Assembly: GCF_026212465.1 (NCBI RefSeq)
Contig: NC_080053.1
Span: 17,249,879 to 17,313,878, forward strand
DNA length: 64,000 nucleotides
Direction of reading: 5' to 3'
DNA from: Amaranthus tricolor
Taxonomy: Eukaryota > Streptophyta > Magnoliopsida > Caryophyllales > Amaranthaceae
The notes below the pieces were generated by a model, which was not told where the DNA came from, did no database searches, and saw only the letters and a program-made list of their open reading frames with translations. The position numbers and the translations under genes are program-made. Of this stretch, positions 10,235-22,122 are shown piece by piece (positions within the stretch are counted from its first letter, which is position 1; every line of letters starts with the position of its first letter).

Positions 10235-10700
10235 TGGAAATTGAAGACAAATATGGGAAATGGGAATGCAAACTTTCCATTATTTCTCCTTTGTATTTGC
10301 TATTCTCGTGGTATAGTTCGCTAGGTTAGAAATTAATTTTTTTAATAGCTCATATTACATTAAGTATACATTTGTGCCCGTATAATTATTGGCCCTAGGC
10401 GGTAGCACACCTTATCCACCACTAGGGTCGGGCCTGCATATGATATAAGAACAAATATCATGTTAAATAATTAAGTACTCGATTTTTAGAATTTACAATA
10501 AATTGTTAAGCTTTTAACCTCTTATAAAGGCTTTTACTAGAACTGGGACCAGAACAACGACTATAACAAAGGGTTATTTAAGTACGAAAGGGTCCATATT
10601 ACGGCCAACCTTTAAACACTTGTGAGATTAATGAGTCCAAACACTTGACAATTTGCTATTACCTGCCTCCTTTTTGTCTTGAATAATTGGCACTTACGAA
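10235..10700 (+). mobile_element. Probable continuation of the gypsy 3' LTR beyond the hAT
   Basis: A GC-rich island at 10391-10438 (GGCCCTAGGCGGTAGCACAC through GGTCGGGCCTGC) inside AT-rich DNA resembles the GC module found mid-LTR in related chromovirus LTRs, and a TTATAAAGG box lies at 10523. Its end (CA) could not be placed. Confidence 0.4.
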
Positions 10701-10961
10701 ACTGAAAAGATCTTTATAAGATCCAATACTTATTCCTCTTCATTAATTCTAAGCTAGTAAGCAACTTCATTAGTCAACAAATCTTACAATAATGACAAAT
10801 TATACATAAAGTGTTGTCCAAATTACTTTATGCATGCCTCCTCATTGTCTGCCTAAGCTTTTAACTTTGTGATATACAAACATTCGCAAGTACTGCTGTT
10901 TTATTTAACATGGCTTCGTCAGCCTTAGGTGTATCATCTCAACTTATTTTCAATTTAGTTC

Positions 10962-11042
<81 letters not shown>

Positions 11043-11137
11043 TCCTGATCTTACACATTCAATTTAGAGCAATCAATTTTAGTTAAAATAATTCATCCAA
11101 ATCCATTTAGTCAATACTTAGAAAGAACTAGCCCTTA
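10700..11137. other. AT-rich stretch without recognised genes
   Basis: No coding potential seen. It includes a perfect (TA)n run at 10966-11037. Confidence 0.6.
10966..11037. repeat. (TA)n microsatellite
   Basis: About 36 perfect TA units. Confidence 0.97.
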
Positions 11138-11148
11138 ATTTCAAAATC

Positions 11149-11484
11149 CTTGCAAACTACAACCTTAAAATTTAGTAGTTTTGCGAATTACAACATCGAA
11201 GTTTTAAATTACAAGCTATAAATTAACAATATTGTTGCTAAGTCGTCGGATTCTTATGAATTTTTCCCAAATACCCTTTGACCACGGCCTTAGTCCCCTT
11301 GGCTTTTGGGGAAATGAAAGGGTATTTTGGGAATAATTCACTGAAATCCGATGAGTTGATTGCACTAGTGTTCATTGTGGTAAGTTTAGGGTTGTAATTC
11401 ATTAAAAAAAAAAAAAAAGAAGCATTAAGGCTATAATTATTTGTAAAAGCCTTAAATTTGAAGGTTATAGTTTGCAAATGATTC
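11149..11484. mobile_element. Mutator-type MITE, 336 bp, with 11-bp target duplication
   Basis: Flanked by the identical direct repeat ATTTCAAAATC at 11138-11148 and 11485-11495. Ends form inverted repeats (left CTTGCAAACTACAACCTTAA; right end on the minus strand ATTTGCAAACTATAACCTTC). The middle folds on itself: CGGATTC..CCCAAATACCCTTT at 11243-11281 pairs with 11318-11354. An 8-11 bp duplication and the TGCAAACTACAACCTT terminal motif fit non-autonomous MULEs. No coding sequence. Confidence 0.85.
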
Positions 11485-11495
11485 ATTTCAAAATC

Positions 11496-13007
11496 AAGAA
11501 TCGAAAAAAATCAATGATATTAATTATACTAGTTTAAGTTCACTATATCTTTTTTCACATGATTTTTAACACTACCTCTGATTCATATTGTTTTTTACAT
11601 TTATGCAACCGCATTTAGTTTGTTAGTAATAAACGATAATGAATACTTCAGAGGCGAAAAATTAACTAAAAAAGTCGGTTAAAGTGTATTAAAGGTAATT
11701 AAGTAAAATTATTACACTACAAATATGAGAAAATGAAGAAAAAAAATGGGGAGGAAAACAGAGGAATTAATTTCCATCATATGGATACCAACAGTAGAAC
11801 GGAGGGAAACAAAGTAAGAGGATTATAAAAGATAAGCTCCTTCAAATTAAAAATTAAAAATTTCCAACACTAAAAAGTTTTGAAAGGAAAACACAATGAT
11901 ATTGGTTTTCCTTCCCCTCCCTTTCCTTTCTTCCCTTCCTTTCCTTTCTTTCCATTCATTCCAAATATCTTGGTTGTAACCTATGTCTCTTAGACTTGGA
12001 TACTGATGTAGAATATTGGTACGTATCCAAGTGTTAGATACGTCAAACTGTTTAAGTTTACCCCTAAAATGAAGTGTCTAAATGTCATATTAATGCTCTC
12101 GAACATTAAGAATCAAACACGAGGACGTGAAATAAAATAAAGAGTCCGAATAACATAACCTGAAACATAGTGTTAAAGTGGGGGTAAGCATGTTAAATAA
12201 GTAATTGAATGGTTGAAATGATCTATCTGGGACAGGATTTTGTCCTATATTGATATGGGTTCCATAACTTCCCTAAGAGGGAAATGCAAATATTCTTTTT
12301 CTTGACAATACTACAAGGAAAACTGATAACTCTATCTTTTGGAATGAAAGATGATTATTATTGAAAGGAATATATATTGTTTTCTACAAATTGACAAAAA
12401 CATTGTAGTGATTCTCAATACAGTAATTTAATTATGTTGAATCATCAAAACACATCAGTGGAAAGGCCAAACGAAGACAAATACTAAATTCCCCAATACA
12501 ATTTCAGGTGAAGAAATTATAAGTCCATGCAAAAGGATCAATCACATATTCCAGGATAATACAAGTCAAAGCTCTAAAAAAAATACTATTTTATATTACT
12601 TTGTATTAACTTTAATTTAATTATATAACAAATCATATTAATAACTCAAATTCTTACTTGAGATCATCTTTATAAAAGACGTCTCAAGTTTGGACTACCC
12701 AATTTTTAAATTTAAAAAAAAATTAACTAAATTTTGTAAACAATGCTTTTTAACTTTTATTTTTCAATTTTCCTTTTTCTTTTCCTGACAAAACTACTCA
12801 TCTTCCTCTTTCAAACTCCATTTGTGGTTTTCAATCTCCATCTCCCTCTTTCAAACTCCATTATTGTTTATTCTCTGTTTATCTTCTTCAATATTTGCAA
12901 AACCATCAAAATTATGTATTTATACTTTATCATTTTCCTTTTTAAAGCTTTCATTTTTTTTTGATTGATTATATTATATATTAGTTGGAATGATATCTTT
13001 TTTTTTT
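11496..13007. other. AT-rich intergenic DNA, nothing recognised
   Basis: Short frames only. A CTTCC/TTCC-rich run lies at 11908-11960. No RNA gene or transposon protein seen. Confidence 0.5.
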
Positions 13008-13530
13008 AAATTAAGCTTCATCAATGGTATAAATAGTAATGTTGAATAAGACAACAATGTCTACTGTTTGGAAGAAATTAATAAAAGAAATTGTGGTTAT
13101 AACATAATATATTGGGAGTTATAACATAATATATTTGTAATTAAAACATGATATATTTGGGGTTATAACCATATTTAGAGCTATAACATAATATAGTTTG
13201 GGTTATAGCAAAATATATAATTGCGGTTATAACGTAATAGGTTTGGGTTTATAACTATATATATTTGTGATATAATACTACAAACTTGATATTATAATAA
13301 TACAAGCAAATATATTATGTTATAAAACCTCAAATACATTAAATTTTAATTCCAAATATATTGAGTTATAATCCAAATATATTATGTTATAACGACAAAT
13401 ATATTCTTTTATAACCCTAAATATATTTTGTTATAACCCCAAATATATTATTTTAACCCCAAATCAAAAAAATTAGCCATAATTATCATCTTCAACTTTA
13501 TTGTTTTCCACCATTGATGAACCTTGATTT
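13008..13530. repeat. Fold-back element with repeated TTATAACATAATATAT arms
   Basis: The left arm (about 13090-13260) holds several copies of GTTATAACATAATATATTTG. The right arm (about 13300-13455) holds the reverse complement (CAAATATATTATGTTATAAC) several times. Outer arms also pair: AAGCTTCATCAATGGT at 13012-13027 versus CACCATTGATGAACCTTG at 13510-13527. It looks like a fold-back MITE. No clean target duplication was found. Confidence 0.6.
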
Positions 13531-13779
13531 TTTTAACAAAATTAAAAAATCTGATTTATTACTAAATGATGTTTTATTTTGCTTGAAAATAGGCAGTTAT
13601 TCAAAAAATTTTTTATCTTCAAAAAAGAAAGCAGTTTTCTACTATTGCGTAATTATATTTTAACTTTTATTTATTCATAAAGACATGCATTAATCTTTCT
13701 TTTTATATTTAATTTTTCAAACGTTTTATTGAAAAGGGGAATAAAAGTTTTCACAATTCTTGATGGAAAAAACTAAACA

Positions 13780-13925
13780 TAAATTCTTATGAGAGACGGT
13801 TTTTTTGTTGGGCTGATTCATTATATATTTTGTAAAATATTACAAATAGACATTAAAAATGATGTGAATAAACATTAAATTTAAAATACGTTTTTCAGAA
13901 AATGTCTTAAAAGATAGCCGAAAAC
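13780..13925. repeat. Fragment of a GAGAGACGGT repeat family
   Basis: TAAATTCTTATGAGAGACGG followed by GGGCTGATTCATTATATATT and AGACATTAAAA matches the left part of the element at 16819-17080 in the same orientation. The right end is missing. Confidence 0.6.
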
Positions 13926-15300
13926 ATGAAAAAAAGGGGCAAGGGAAGGTAAGAGATGAAATACTTCACTATATTTGCTTTGGTAAATGAAATAAAGCAC
14001 ATTGATTAAAAAAAAAACAAAAAAATAACACAGAGAGAAAGAGAGAGAGATATGAATGAAGTATTAAAAAAGGACGCACATGGTTGCATGTGCATATGTG
14101 AGAATAATGATTTATGGGTCTATCTGCACATGCTTTAAACAGTCAACCCAAACAAAATTATAAAACCTCTTTATTCCCTCCCTTCTTACTTCAACTATTG
14201 TGACTTGTGAGTTACTCAGTACACAATAAACATAATTGTCTTCTTTAATTAATGTTTCTTGTTTAATTTAACGCACTGTGTAATATTTTTACCCAATTTT
14301 CTGTAATATGTTTGAATTTTGTCTGTCCTTTAAATTTTGCTATTTTTTTTAATTTATGTTATAAGATTTGGTATATTTTTATTTTTATTATGACTTAGTA
14401 TTTCTTTGATTTTAATTTACACATCTAAAATTATACTTTTATATTATTTTAACATTTAATTTCTCTCACATTTTCATAAATCACCCTTTTTTTTCAAATA
14501 TTTTTATTTATTTTCTTAATTGCTTATAAAATTTTGTTCTTGTAGCAAATATCATGGATACTAAAGTTATATAAGTAATATAATTGTCCTTTCTCTTAAT
14601 TTAGTTTATTTACCTGATGTTTGAATTTGACTTATTATTTATTTTGATTCATATTAAAACTTCTAAATGAAATAAAAAAGGTTAAATAATAATTAATAAG
14701 AGTAGAAAAAATTAACTCTCATGATGGCCGGTTTATTTTATGAGTTTAGCATGATTTAGCATTTAAGTTGTGCATAATACAAAGATTATATACCTAGGTT
14801 TTAAATGTATTTTTTTTATTATGAATACTAGTCACTCTCCCTTTTGGCCAACAAATCTAAGCAAAGCTTATTTTGATATATACTTGATTAATAGATCATC
14901 CACTCATATGAATTTTGTATTTATGAGACTAAGAAAATAATTGTGCGCTAATAAAAAATAGAAAATCTTTAAATTTTATTCAAGATATGAATTTTGATGA
15001 CGGAATTTTGCATTTTACAGCCGAAACTCAAACTGTGTAATGTCTTTCTAATTTTACAATCAATTTGAAAATGATTATTAAAATAACATTATTTTAAGCA
15101 TTCAACTACATTCATAATAAAATATTAAATATTAATTATATATATAGCAGTTAGTGTATCCATTTTAATTTGTCATTCTTCACCGATGACATTACCGGTA
15201 GGAGATGAGAATAAAACTAAAATGTATATTACCACGTGATTACCCCACTCTTAAACCTAATAAAAACTTACCAATTGGCTAAATGTTTCACTATATTTAC
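13926..15300. other. AT-rich intergenic DNA, nothing recognised
   Basis: No coding, RNA or clear transposon signature seen in this stretch. Confidence 0.5.
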
Positions 15301-15302
15301 TA

Positions 15303-15552
15303 CTTCCTCCGTTTCCAAATGTTTTTTCCGTTTACTAGTTTTCAAAGTAAATTTTGAGCCTTAGTATCTTTTAATTACGCATCATAAAAAACTATAGAAA
15401 ATATGTAATAAAAAAGTATACATTAAGATGAATCTAACGAAATCTCACATGGATATATTTTATCATCTATATATATCTTAAAAATCTTAATCAAATTTCT
15501 CTTTCCAAAGTAGAATATTCTAAACGGAAAGAACATTAGGAAACGGAGAAAA
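15303..15552. mobile_element. Stowaway-like MITE, 250 bp
   Basis: Flanked by TA dinucleotides (15301-15302 and 15553-15554). Terminal inverted repeats CTTCCTCCGTTTCCAAATGT and, on the minus strand, TTTTCTCCGTTTCCTAATGT extend through CTTTCCGTTTA. AT-rich core with no coding. Typical Tc1/mariner-derived MITE. Confidence 0.85.
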
Positions 15553-15872
15553 TATATGACTTGTATACTCATAATTCATCCAAAGCTTTTTAAAAGTGCA
15601 ATATAATCTTATCATCTTATTATAATTTATAGTTTTATGAAATTAAATATATTTGAAATAAATAATTAATCAAGGCAAAAATAGTTGTTATTTTAAAATT
15701 CTACAGAATTTTACAAATTCTTAGAACAGTTGCATGGTTTATTATAAAATTCTTAAAACAATCGAGTTATTCACATGTTCACTATTAATAACCATAAATA
15801 AGCGAACTCCTAAATTGTTTCTAGTTTTTTTTTTCTCAAGAAGAATTTGTGATTTTTGTATGCCTATGTTAA

Positions 15873-15925
<53 letters not shown>
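15873..15925. repeat. (AAT)n microsatellite
   Basis: About 17 perfect AAT units. Confidence 0.95.
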
Positions 15926-15927
<2 letters not shown>

Positions 15928-16818
15928 TATATAGTGATCAACAACATAGCGATTAGAAAGGAATTAGTTAGTTATTTTCAATATAATTTAATATTTATTT
16001 GTTATTTTTTCATTCACTTAAGAAGGTCAAAATGACATGTACAAGGAAATTAGTTACTTTTTTTTTTATTATTTTTTGTCACTTAAAGAGGGTCAAAAAG
16101 TAAATTAAAAAAATATTATTGTTCTTATTTTTTTATTATATGATTCGCTTAATTAAGGAAGGTCAGAAATGAGAAAAATTATGTAACAACTTAGGTGAAT
16201 AGTAGTAAATACTTAGTTACTTTTTATTTATTTTATTTTATTATTATTTTATTCACTTAAGCAATATGAAAATGAAAAAAATAATATTATTCAAGAACTT
16301 AGACGTATGAGAAATTATTTAGTTTGGAAAAAAAAAAAATCATTTAATGAAGAGTTATTTGCTGATACCAAAATCAAACAAACTTTTTACTTAAAATAGA
16401 GCAAGGTTGGCGAAGACAGAAGGCAGTTGGCGGTTGGGCCTTTAGAGTTTTGGATATATTTGTCCATAAACGTCAACTGACAATATGGTCTATTATTGTG
16501 AGTTAACACACGTGTTAGCTACCTCCTCACTCCTAAAATAAGTGGCTGCAGCCTGCAGGAAGGAACTACTCCAAGTATGAATCTAAGGGATAATGCCTTT
16601 TAAAACTTTTTTATTTTCAATCCTTGATTCGTCTATTTTTTCGGTACAAACTTAGCTCCGGAATAGGGATCCACCTATATTTAGTTATCCAACAAATACT
16701 TTTACTATTACATACTCTATCTGTTCTGAAATAGTTGCATCTAATTCTGACATATTTTGTGGAAAAATTTTACTATTAGTTGCAAGTATAATAAAATAAA
16801 AGTCGTATACTACACTCT

Positions 16819-17083
16819 ATTTATAACACAAATTCTTGTGAGAGACGGTCTCTTTGAGAGATCATCTCTAACTAGGCTGATCCATTATATATTTTTTAAA
16901 ATATTATAAGTAGACATTAAAACTAATATAAGTAGACATTTAAGATATTGAAAATAGGCATTAAGGATACAATAAGTAAGCATTAAGGATAATATAAATA
17001 GGCATTAAGAATACGTTAAATAGACATTAATCTTTAATGGGTTGGACTTGAGAATGGTCTCTCAAGAGACTAACTGTATTTAT
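16819..17083. mobile_element. Non-autonomous TIR element (GAGAGACGGTCTC family)
   Basis: The left end CACAAATTCTTGTGAGAGAC and right end (minus strand, containing AGTCTCTTGAGAGACCATTC) form imperfect inverted repeats. The core is a short-period repeat of AGACATTAAGGATA-type units (about 16911-17030). A related fragment lies at 13780. The superfamily is not assigned. Confidence 0.6.
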
Positions 17084-17299
17084 AATGTGTGTACATGATG
17101 TAACCCCCATAGGTCCTCGAGTTCGAAGATTGAATGCTACTCATGTCCTTTTCATACAAAATATAAGATATTTCACTTGAACTTGTGATTTATTGTCACA
17201 CTTACTCTTATACTATGTCAAGAAATGCATTTGACTAGTAATTAAACTTATAATTAATGCTGAAATCTAATGTAGTTAGCTATATGCTAGCTAAGCACT

Positions 17300-18480
17300 G
17301 TTGTTTATGTCACGATCATTTTTGGTGGTACAATTACTATGTTTTTTGCTGCCAAATCCTTATTTTTCGCCACCTTTTCCATTTTATTGTCACCTCTATT
17401 TTAAATTAATTTAATAAAATAATGTAAATGCCCTTGAACTTAAAAATTTTAAAACTTCTATAAAACACTTCAAACTCACTCAATAACACTTTAATCACTT
17501 CAAAAAACACAAAATCTACACATAAAATTAATCGGAGCTAAAGTGCGACTGAACCTTAAAGGAGTCGTTAAAAAAAAATCGAGGTAATTTCTATTTTAAT
17601 GTAATTCAAAATTAAAAAAAAAATAAATTACGAGTCGCACAAAAAGTGCGACTGAACCTAGGAGCAGTCGCACAAAAAGTGCAACTAAACCTAGGTCCAA
17701 TCGCACTTTTTGTGCGACTCCTCCTAGGTTCAGTCGCACTTTTTGTGCAACTCGTAATTTTTTTTTTCGAATTTTGAAATTCCTTTTGTTTATTTAATTT
17801 ATTTTTTAAGTTATTATTATTTAATAAATATTGTAATAAATTATTTTATTTTAATATATTATTATATTATGATAATATTATTATAATAATTAGTTTTGAA
17901 TTTAAAATACATATATAAAATAAAATAAATTAAAATAACATAAATAATTAATTTAAGTAAACACAAAAATATATATAAATATATAATAAAATAAAATAAT
18001 TTACTATAATATTTGATAAATAATAATAACTTAAAAAATAATTATAATAAATAAAAAGAATTAATTTTTCAAAAAAAATAAAAAAAAAATTTCCAGAACC
18101 CCGGCTGGACCTAGGTCGAGTCGCACTTTTTGTGTGACTCAGCCTAGGTCCAGTCGCACTTTTGCGTGACTCTCCCTAGGTCTGGTCGCACATTTTATGC
18201 GATTGGAGGGGGTTCTGGAATTTTTTTTTTTTTGAAAAATTTCGAATCGATTAATTACTTACCGAATCATTATCATGCTCGTTTTAGTTCGCCATTGTTA
18301 TTCAATGTACACTTCTAGCTTGTTTAAGTTAACATAGTGTTTTTAGAAAGATTTAGAGACATGTTATAATTTTTGAGTTTGAAAATTATGCAGGGGCAAT
18401 TTTGAAAATTCATTATATATAAGGTGGCGATAAAATGAAAAAAATGACGATATTTAGTAATACTGTGCTGCTGCTGGGAC
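17300..18480. mobile_element. 1.2-kb TIR element with GTCGCAC palindrome core
   Basis: The outer arms are inverted repeats: the left arm TTTTTCGCCACC, CATTTTATTGTCACC and TTTAAAATTTTTAAGTTCAAGGGC (reverse sense, 17345-17460) pairs with 18370-18450 (GGGGCAATTTTGAAAATTCA, GGTGGCGATAAAATG). The core carries repeated units CCTAGGTNNAGTCGCAC followed by TTTTTGTGCGACT. Units at 17632-17760 form a nearly perfect palindrome of about 130 bases, and three more lie at 18106-18202. No protein frame is present. Mutator-like is possible from the arm length, but no target duplication was identified. Confidence 0.65.
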
Positions 18481-18918
18481 AATTTAAACGTTTGGTGGGC
18501 TAAATACGTAACATTTATAACACTACTCGTGGGGTTTTGATGGGTATGTATAAATTTGTGATTGATCATAATTTTTTCCTTAAAAAATGTAATTATTGAT
18601 AGCAATTACTAATACTAAAACTACTTGATGAATTTCTAATTTATATGAAATGGTATATACTATATATCAATAAGGACAAAGAGATGCATTTAAAAAGTGG
18701 TGAGTCTTATTCATACATAGGAAATGAGACGATGTAAAAAATTACTTAAGTTAATCTTTTAAATTCAAATTTCTCTAATTGTGGACAAATATTTTTTAAA
18801 AAACTTTTCATGCTAACCCTCAACTTTCAAATTAAAATAAAACATGGGCAAATCAACGATTAATAAAACAATATAAAACTAAGTTAAGATAAGCTCATAA
18901 TAAAATGATTAGCAGTTT

Positions 18919-19002
18919 TTGTAACACCCGAATTTTTTATATCCTTTACAATCTTATACAAAATCAAAATCGCAAAGGACGGAAGGATATTTGAGTGTTA
19001 CA
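18919..19002. repeat. 84-bp sequence with LTR-like ends
   Basis: Starts TGTAACACCCGAATTTTTTA and ends GGATATTTGAGTGTTACA. The ends pair as a hairpin (TATCCTT with AAGGATA). It looks like a tiny LTR remnant or fold-back. Confidence 0.4.
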
Positions 19003-20318
19003 GCCTTACTTGTACCTATGTTCACCATGCAAATAATATAAAATATATTAGATTTAAGAATGATATTAAAAGCATAGTAAATTTAGAATAACAGAGGAAT
19101 TTATTGCTTTAGCCAATAACAACTTTCACTAATTATAATCGATACAATTTATCAAATCTAAGAAATAAAAAATTATAAATATAGTGAAATCATTATTATT
19201 TAATGAATAAATTAATTTCAACCATAATTAATTATAACATACTCTTATTAAATTTAGTGAGTAGATTACAAAATAAGACTAGATACCAAAAGAGAAAGAA
19301 AATCAATTTTGGGTGATGAGAAAAGAAAGGAAAAGGACAAAAAAAAGAAGAAAGTAGGTATCCAAAGTTTGCCACCTTAAGTAGAAGCAAAAATGGACCA
19401 AATATTGAAAAAGTGGGAAGAAGCAAAAACATACAAGAGCCATGTGATACGACTTTGAAATTATAGTCACATGCAATGCAACCCCAATATGCGTGGCTTT
19501 AGCTGCCCTAAATAGCGGTCAGTGCCCTTAAAATTGTAGGGCCATTCAAGCACATGATAATATGATATTGGGACTATACAAGTATAAAACATTATGAAAG
19601 TAGGTCCCAATTTCTTATTTTGGCTTCTTATAATTATGCAAAATACCATTACCAAAATCCTTCACCCAATTTCTTTTAATTAAAGGAATAGAGAATTAGA
19701 GACCCCCTTTTTCTACTTTCAATATTTCCATATTACTTTTTCCCTATTATTCGCGATTTGTACCCCCAAAATATCTTGTTACCTCTAAATTGCATGTTTT
19801 TTTTTGTCGTAATAATAAGTGTTAAGGGTGATTTAAGGTTTTTTGATGGAATTCGAGTTTAGGATTTCTATAATGTTTTATCAACTAAAGTAGTTAGTAG
19901 CTAAGTACGCACTCGTGCCGAAATATAAGTTGAAAACTTATTAATTTTATTAATATTAATTTATTCTTCATATTGAATTTCATATGGTGAATCTCTAGTT
20001 ATATATCAATCTTATTTTGGTGAATAAGAAACAAAAAATATTTAACCTCAATTACGACCTTGTAGTAATTCAATTGCAGTTGCTTTTAAAATCAACTACC
20101 ACAATCATGTAATCTCAACTGTTTAATATTCAAAAATTAAATCTGATTCATTCAATTTATTTATTATTTAAAATATGATTAAATATGCAAATTAAAAAAT
20201 TTATAAAAATAGCAAATGACTTCCAATTAAATATCTTTTGTTACATAAAAAGTAAATATTTTTATTTATCAAAAACTCTCAAACTTAAAACTTAATGTTT
20301 AAGTTTTATATATATTTA
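19003..20318. other. AT-rich intergenic DNA, nothing recognised
   Basis: Only short frames, none resembling a protein family. A pyrimidine/purine-skewed patch lies at 19290-19440. Confidence 0.5.
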
Positions 20319-20423
20319 TCGAAAATTTTTCCAAAATAATCCAACCCTTTAATGATGTCCCTATAATAATCCCAACTTTTGATCAAACAAAAATAATCCA
20401 AAGTATATGAGGTGTTTGATAAG

Positions 20424-20863
20424 GGAAAAATTATCTAGAATAATTCAACCTTTTTTTTTGATTTTCCTACAATAATCTTACCTATTGGTTAAACTTGAAT
20501 AATCCCAACTTTATAGTGTATTTGCCTAGAGTAAGTTTGGGTGACTCAATGACCTGCTATAGCAGATAATTTACTAAAAAAGTAAACCAAAAATTAATGT
20601 AAAATTAGATAAAAAATTTTCAAATTTACATAAAAAATTCTAAATAATTAAAAAAATTAAAAAATTTCAAACTATTTTTTAAAATTTTTTTTGACATTTG
20701 ATATTACTTTATTTTTCTTTAAAAAAAAAACTTGCTATAACAAGTCATTCAACTACTGTGTTTACTCTAGCAAAATACCCTTAAAGTTTAGTCATGGTTA
20801 ATCAATAGGTGGAATTATTGTAGGAAAACCATGAAAAGGTTGGATCATTCTAGGTAATTTTTC
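20424..20863. mobile_element. Inner Mutator-like MITE, 440 bp, with 9-bp target duplication
   Basis: Long inverted repeats of about 135 bp: left GGAAAAATTATCTAGAATAA, right (minus strand) GAAAAATTACCTAGAATGAT, continuing through CCTACAATAAT, CTATTGGTTAA and GACCTGCTATAG/GACTTGTTATAG. Flanked by TTTGATAAG (20415-20423) and TTTGCTAAG (20864-20872), eight of nine matching. Its arms resemble those of the outer element, so both belong to one family. Confidence 0.82.
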
Positions 20864-21019
20864 TTTGCTAAGAATGCACCAAGGTAATCTCTTACCTATA
20901 CAACAAGTCTGAAAACGACGATGTATTAGAGTTCGAACAATGTGTTTCAAACTCCAATATTGCCAAGATCGAGTGTATGAGGTTTTGTGACAAACAAATT
21001 ACGCTATCAATAATATCGA

Positions 21020-21537
21020 TGTTTGTAGGAGAAAATAAAGCAATAAACGACACAAAGATTTAACGAGGTTCACCCAACTAAGGCTACGTCCTCCGGTGTG
21101 TAGTATCTCTTATATTATCAAAAGGGGTTCAAAGAACTCTCAAATATGGAGAATTACAATAGAGAAGAGATATAGGCTAGTGTTTGGCTTGGGGTATATT
21201 TGTGGATGATGACAATGTGATTGAGAGCTCTCTATTTATAGGAGAGATCTCACTAAGTAACATTAAGTACATTAAACCTATGAATAAATGATAATGAAAC
21301 ATCCCCAAGTACTTGAAGAGTCAAAACAGCATCCTAGGAGCCCTTTGCACTTCTTCAATAAGTCCCATAACTCTCACACTTCATTACCTTATTAATCCAT
21401 ACTTAATCACCATCATAAATCAATCATCAAAACTTAACTTAATACACCCACATTAACACATTCATGGGATTCCATCCCAAAGGTCACACATGAATGCACC
21501 TCATCAAATGTGCACTCAAGTCACACCAATCACAACA
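21020..21537 (-). mobile_element. Probable solo LTR (Ty1/copia type)
   Basis: Read on the minus strand it begins TGTTGTGATTGGTGTGACTT and ends CTCCTACAAACA, about 518 bp. It contains a promoter-like CCTATAAATAGAGAGCTCTC (near 21225-21245) and the LTR-typical stretch CACCGGAGGACGTAGCC near the 3' side. No PBS, coding or target duplication was found. Confidence 0.55.
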
Positions 21538-22122
21538 AAGTCATTTTGCATTAAAAAAATTAAGAGTAAATACAAAATTAACTTATAAAAAAATTTAAAA
21601 ATTTAAAAATTAAAAAACATTAAAAAATGAAATTAAGTAAGATTATTTTTTGATTTTAACTTTTAATGTTAATGTTTTTAGATTTTTAGATTTATTTTTC
21701 TTTTCTTGTAGCAATTAACCTGTTAAAATCGGTCACTATTTGGCAACAATATTCTTAGATAAGTGACTCTAAAGTCGGGATTATTCATAGTTAATTAAAA
21801 ATTGGGATTATTGTAGGAAAATCAATAAAAAGTTGGATTATTTCAGATAATTTTTTATATATATTTAATTAAATTTATTATAATTGCCTTCCGCATAGAT
21901 CAAATTAAGAGCCTCCTCTAATACCCCCATTGATAGGTTGAGCATGCTTATATAAACTGACCTAATGATTTACATCTGACATGCATCTCTAAATAAACTT
22001 CACCCAGTTGAATGGAAACAAGGATTTTATTTGGTTCTAAGGTTTCACTCAATTACCTATGAAACTAAGAGGGGTTAAGGTCAATTAAAGTCAATTCACT
22101 CGCTAAGAAGTTGCGTGAATTT

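Larger units (their letters stand above)
20319..21854. mobile_element. Outer Mutator-like non-autonomous element
   Basis: Left arm AAATTTTTCCAAAATAATCC and CTATAATAATCCCAACTTTT (20321-20395) is repeated inverted at 21765-21854 (minus strand AATTATCTGAAATAATCCAA and CCTACAATAATCCCAATTTT). Flanked by the AT-rich direct repeat TTATATATATTTA (20306-20318 and 21855-21867), which is weak evidence because it is low complexity. It contains the related inner element and a probable solo LTR. Confidence 0.65.

Noticed and set aside
17625..17760. Palindrome as a conserved microRNA precursor
   Set aside because: The arms are themselves tandem copies of one unit and sit in a TIR element; no known plant microRNA was recognised.
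13008..18480. Clustered short repeats as a CRISPR array
   Set aside because: Repeats are inverted, irregularly spaced and in a plant nuclear context; no spacers or cas genes.
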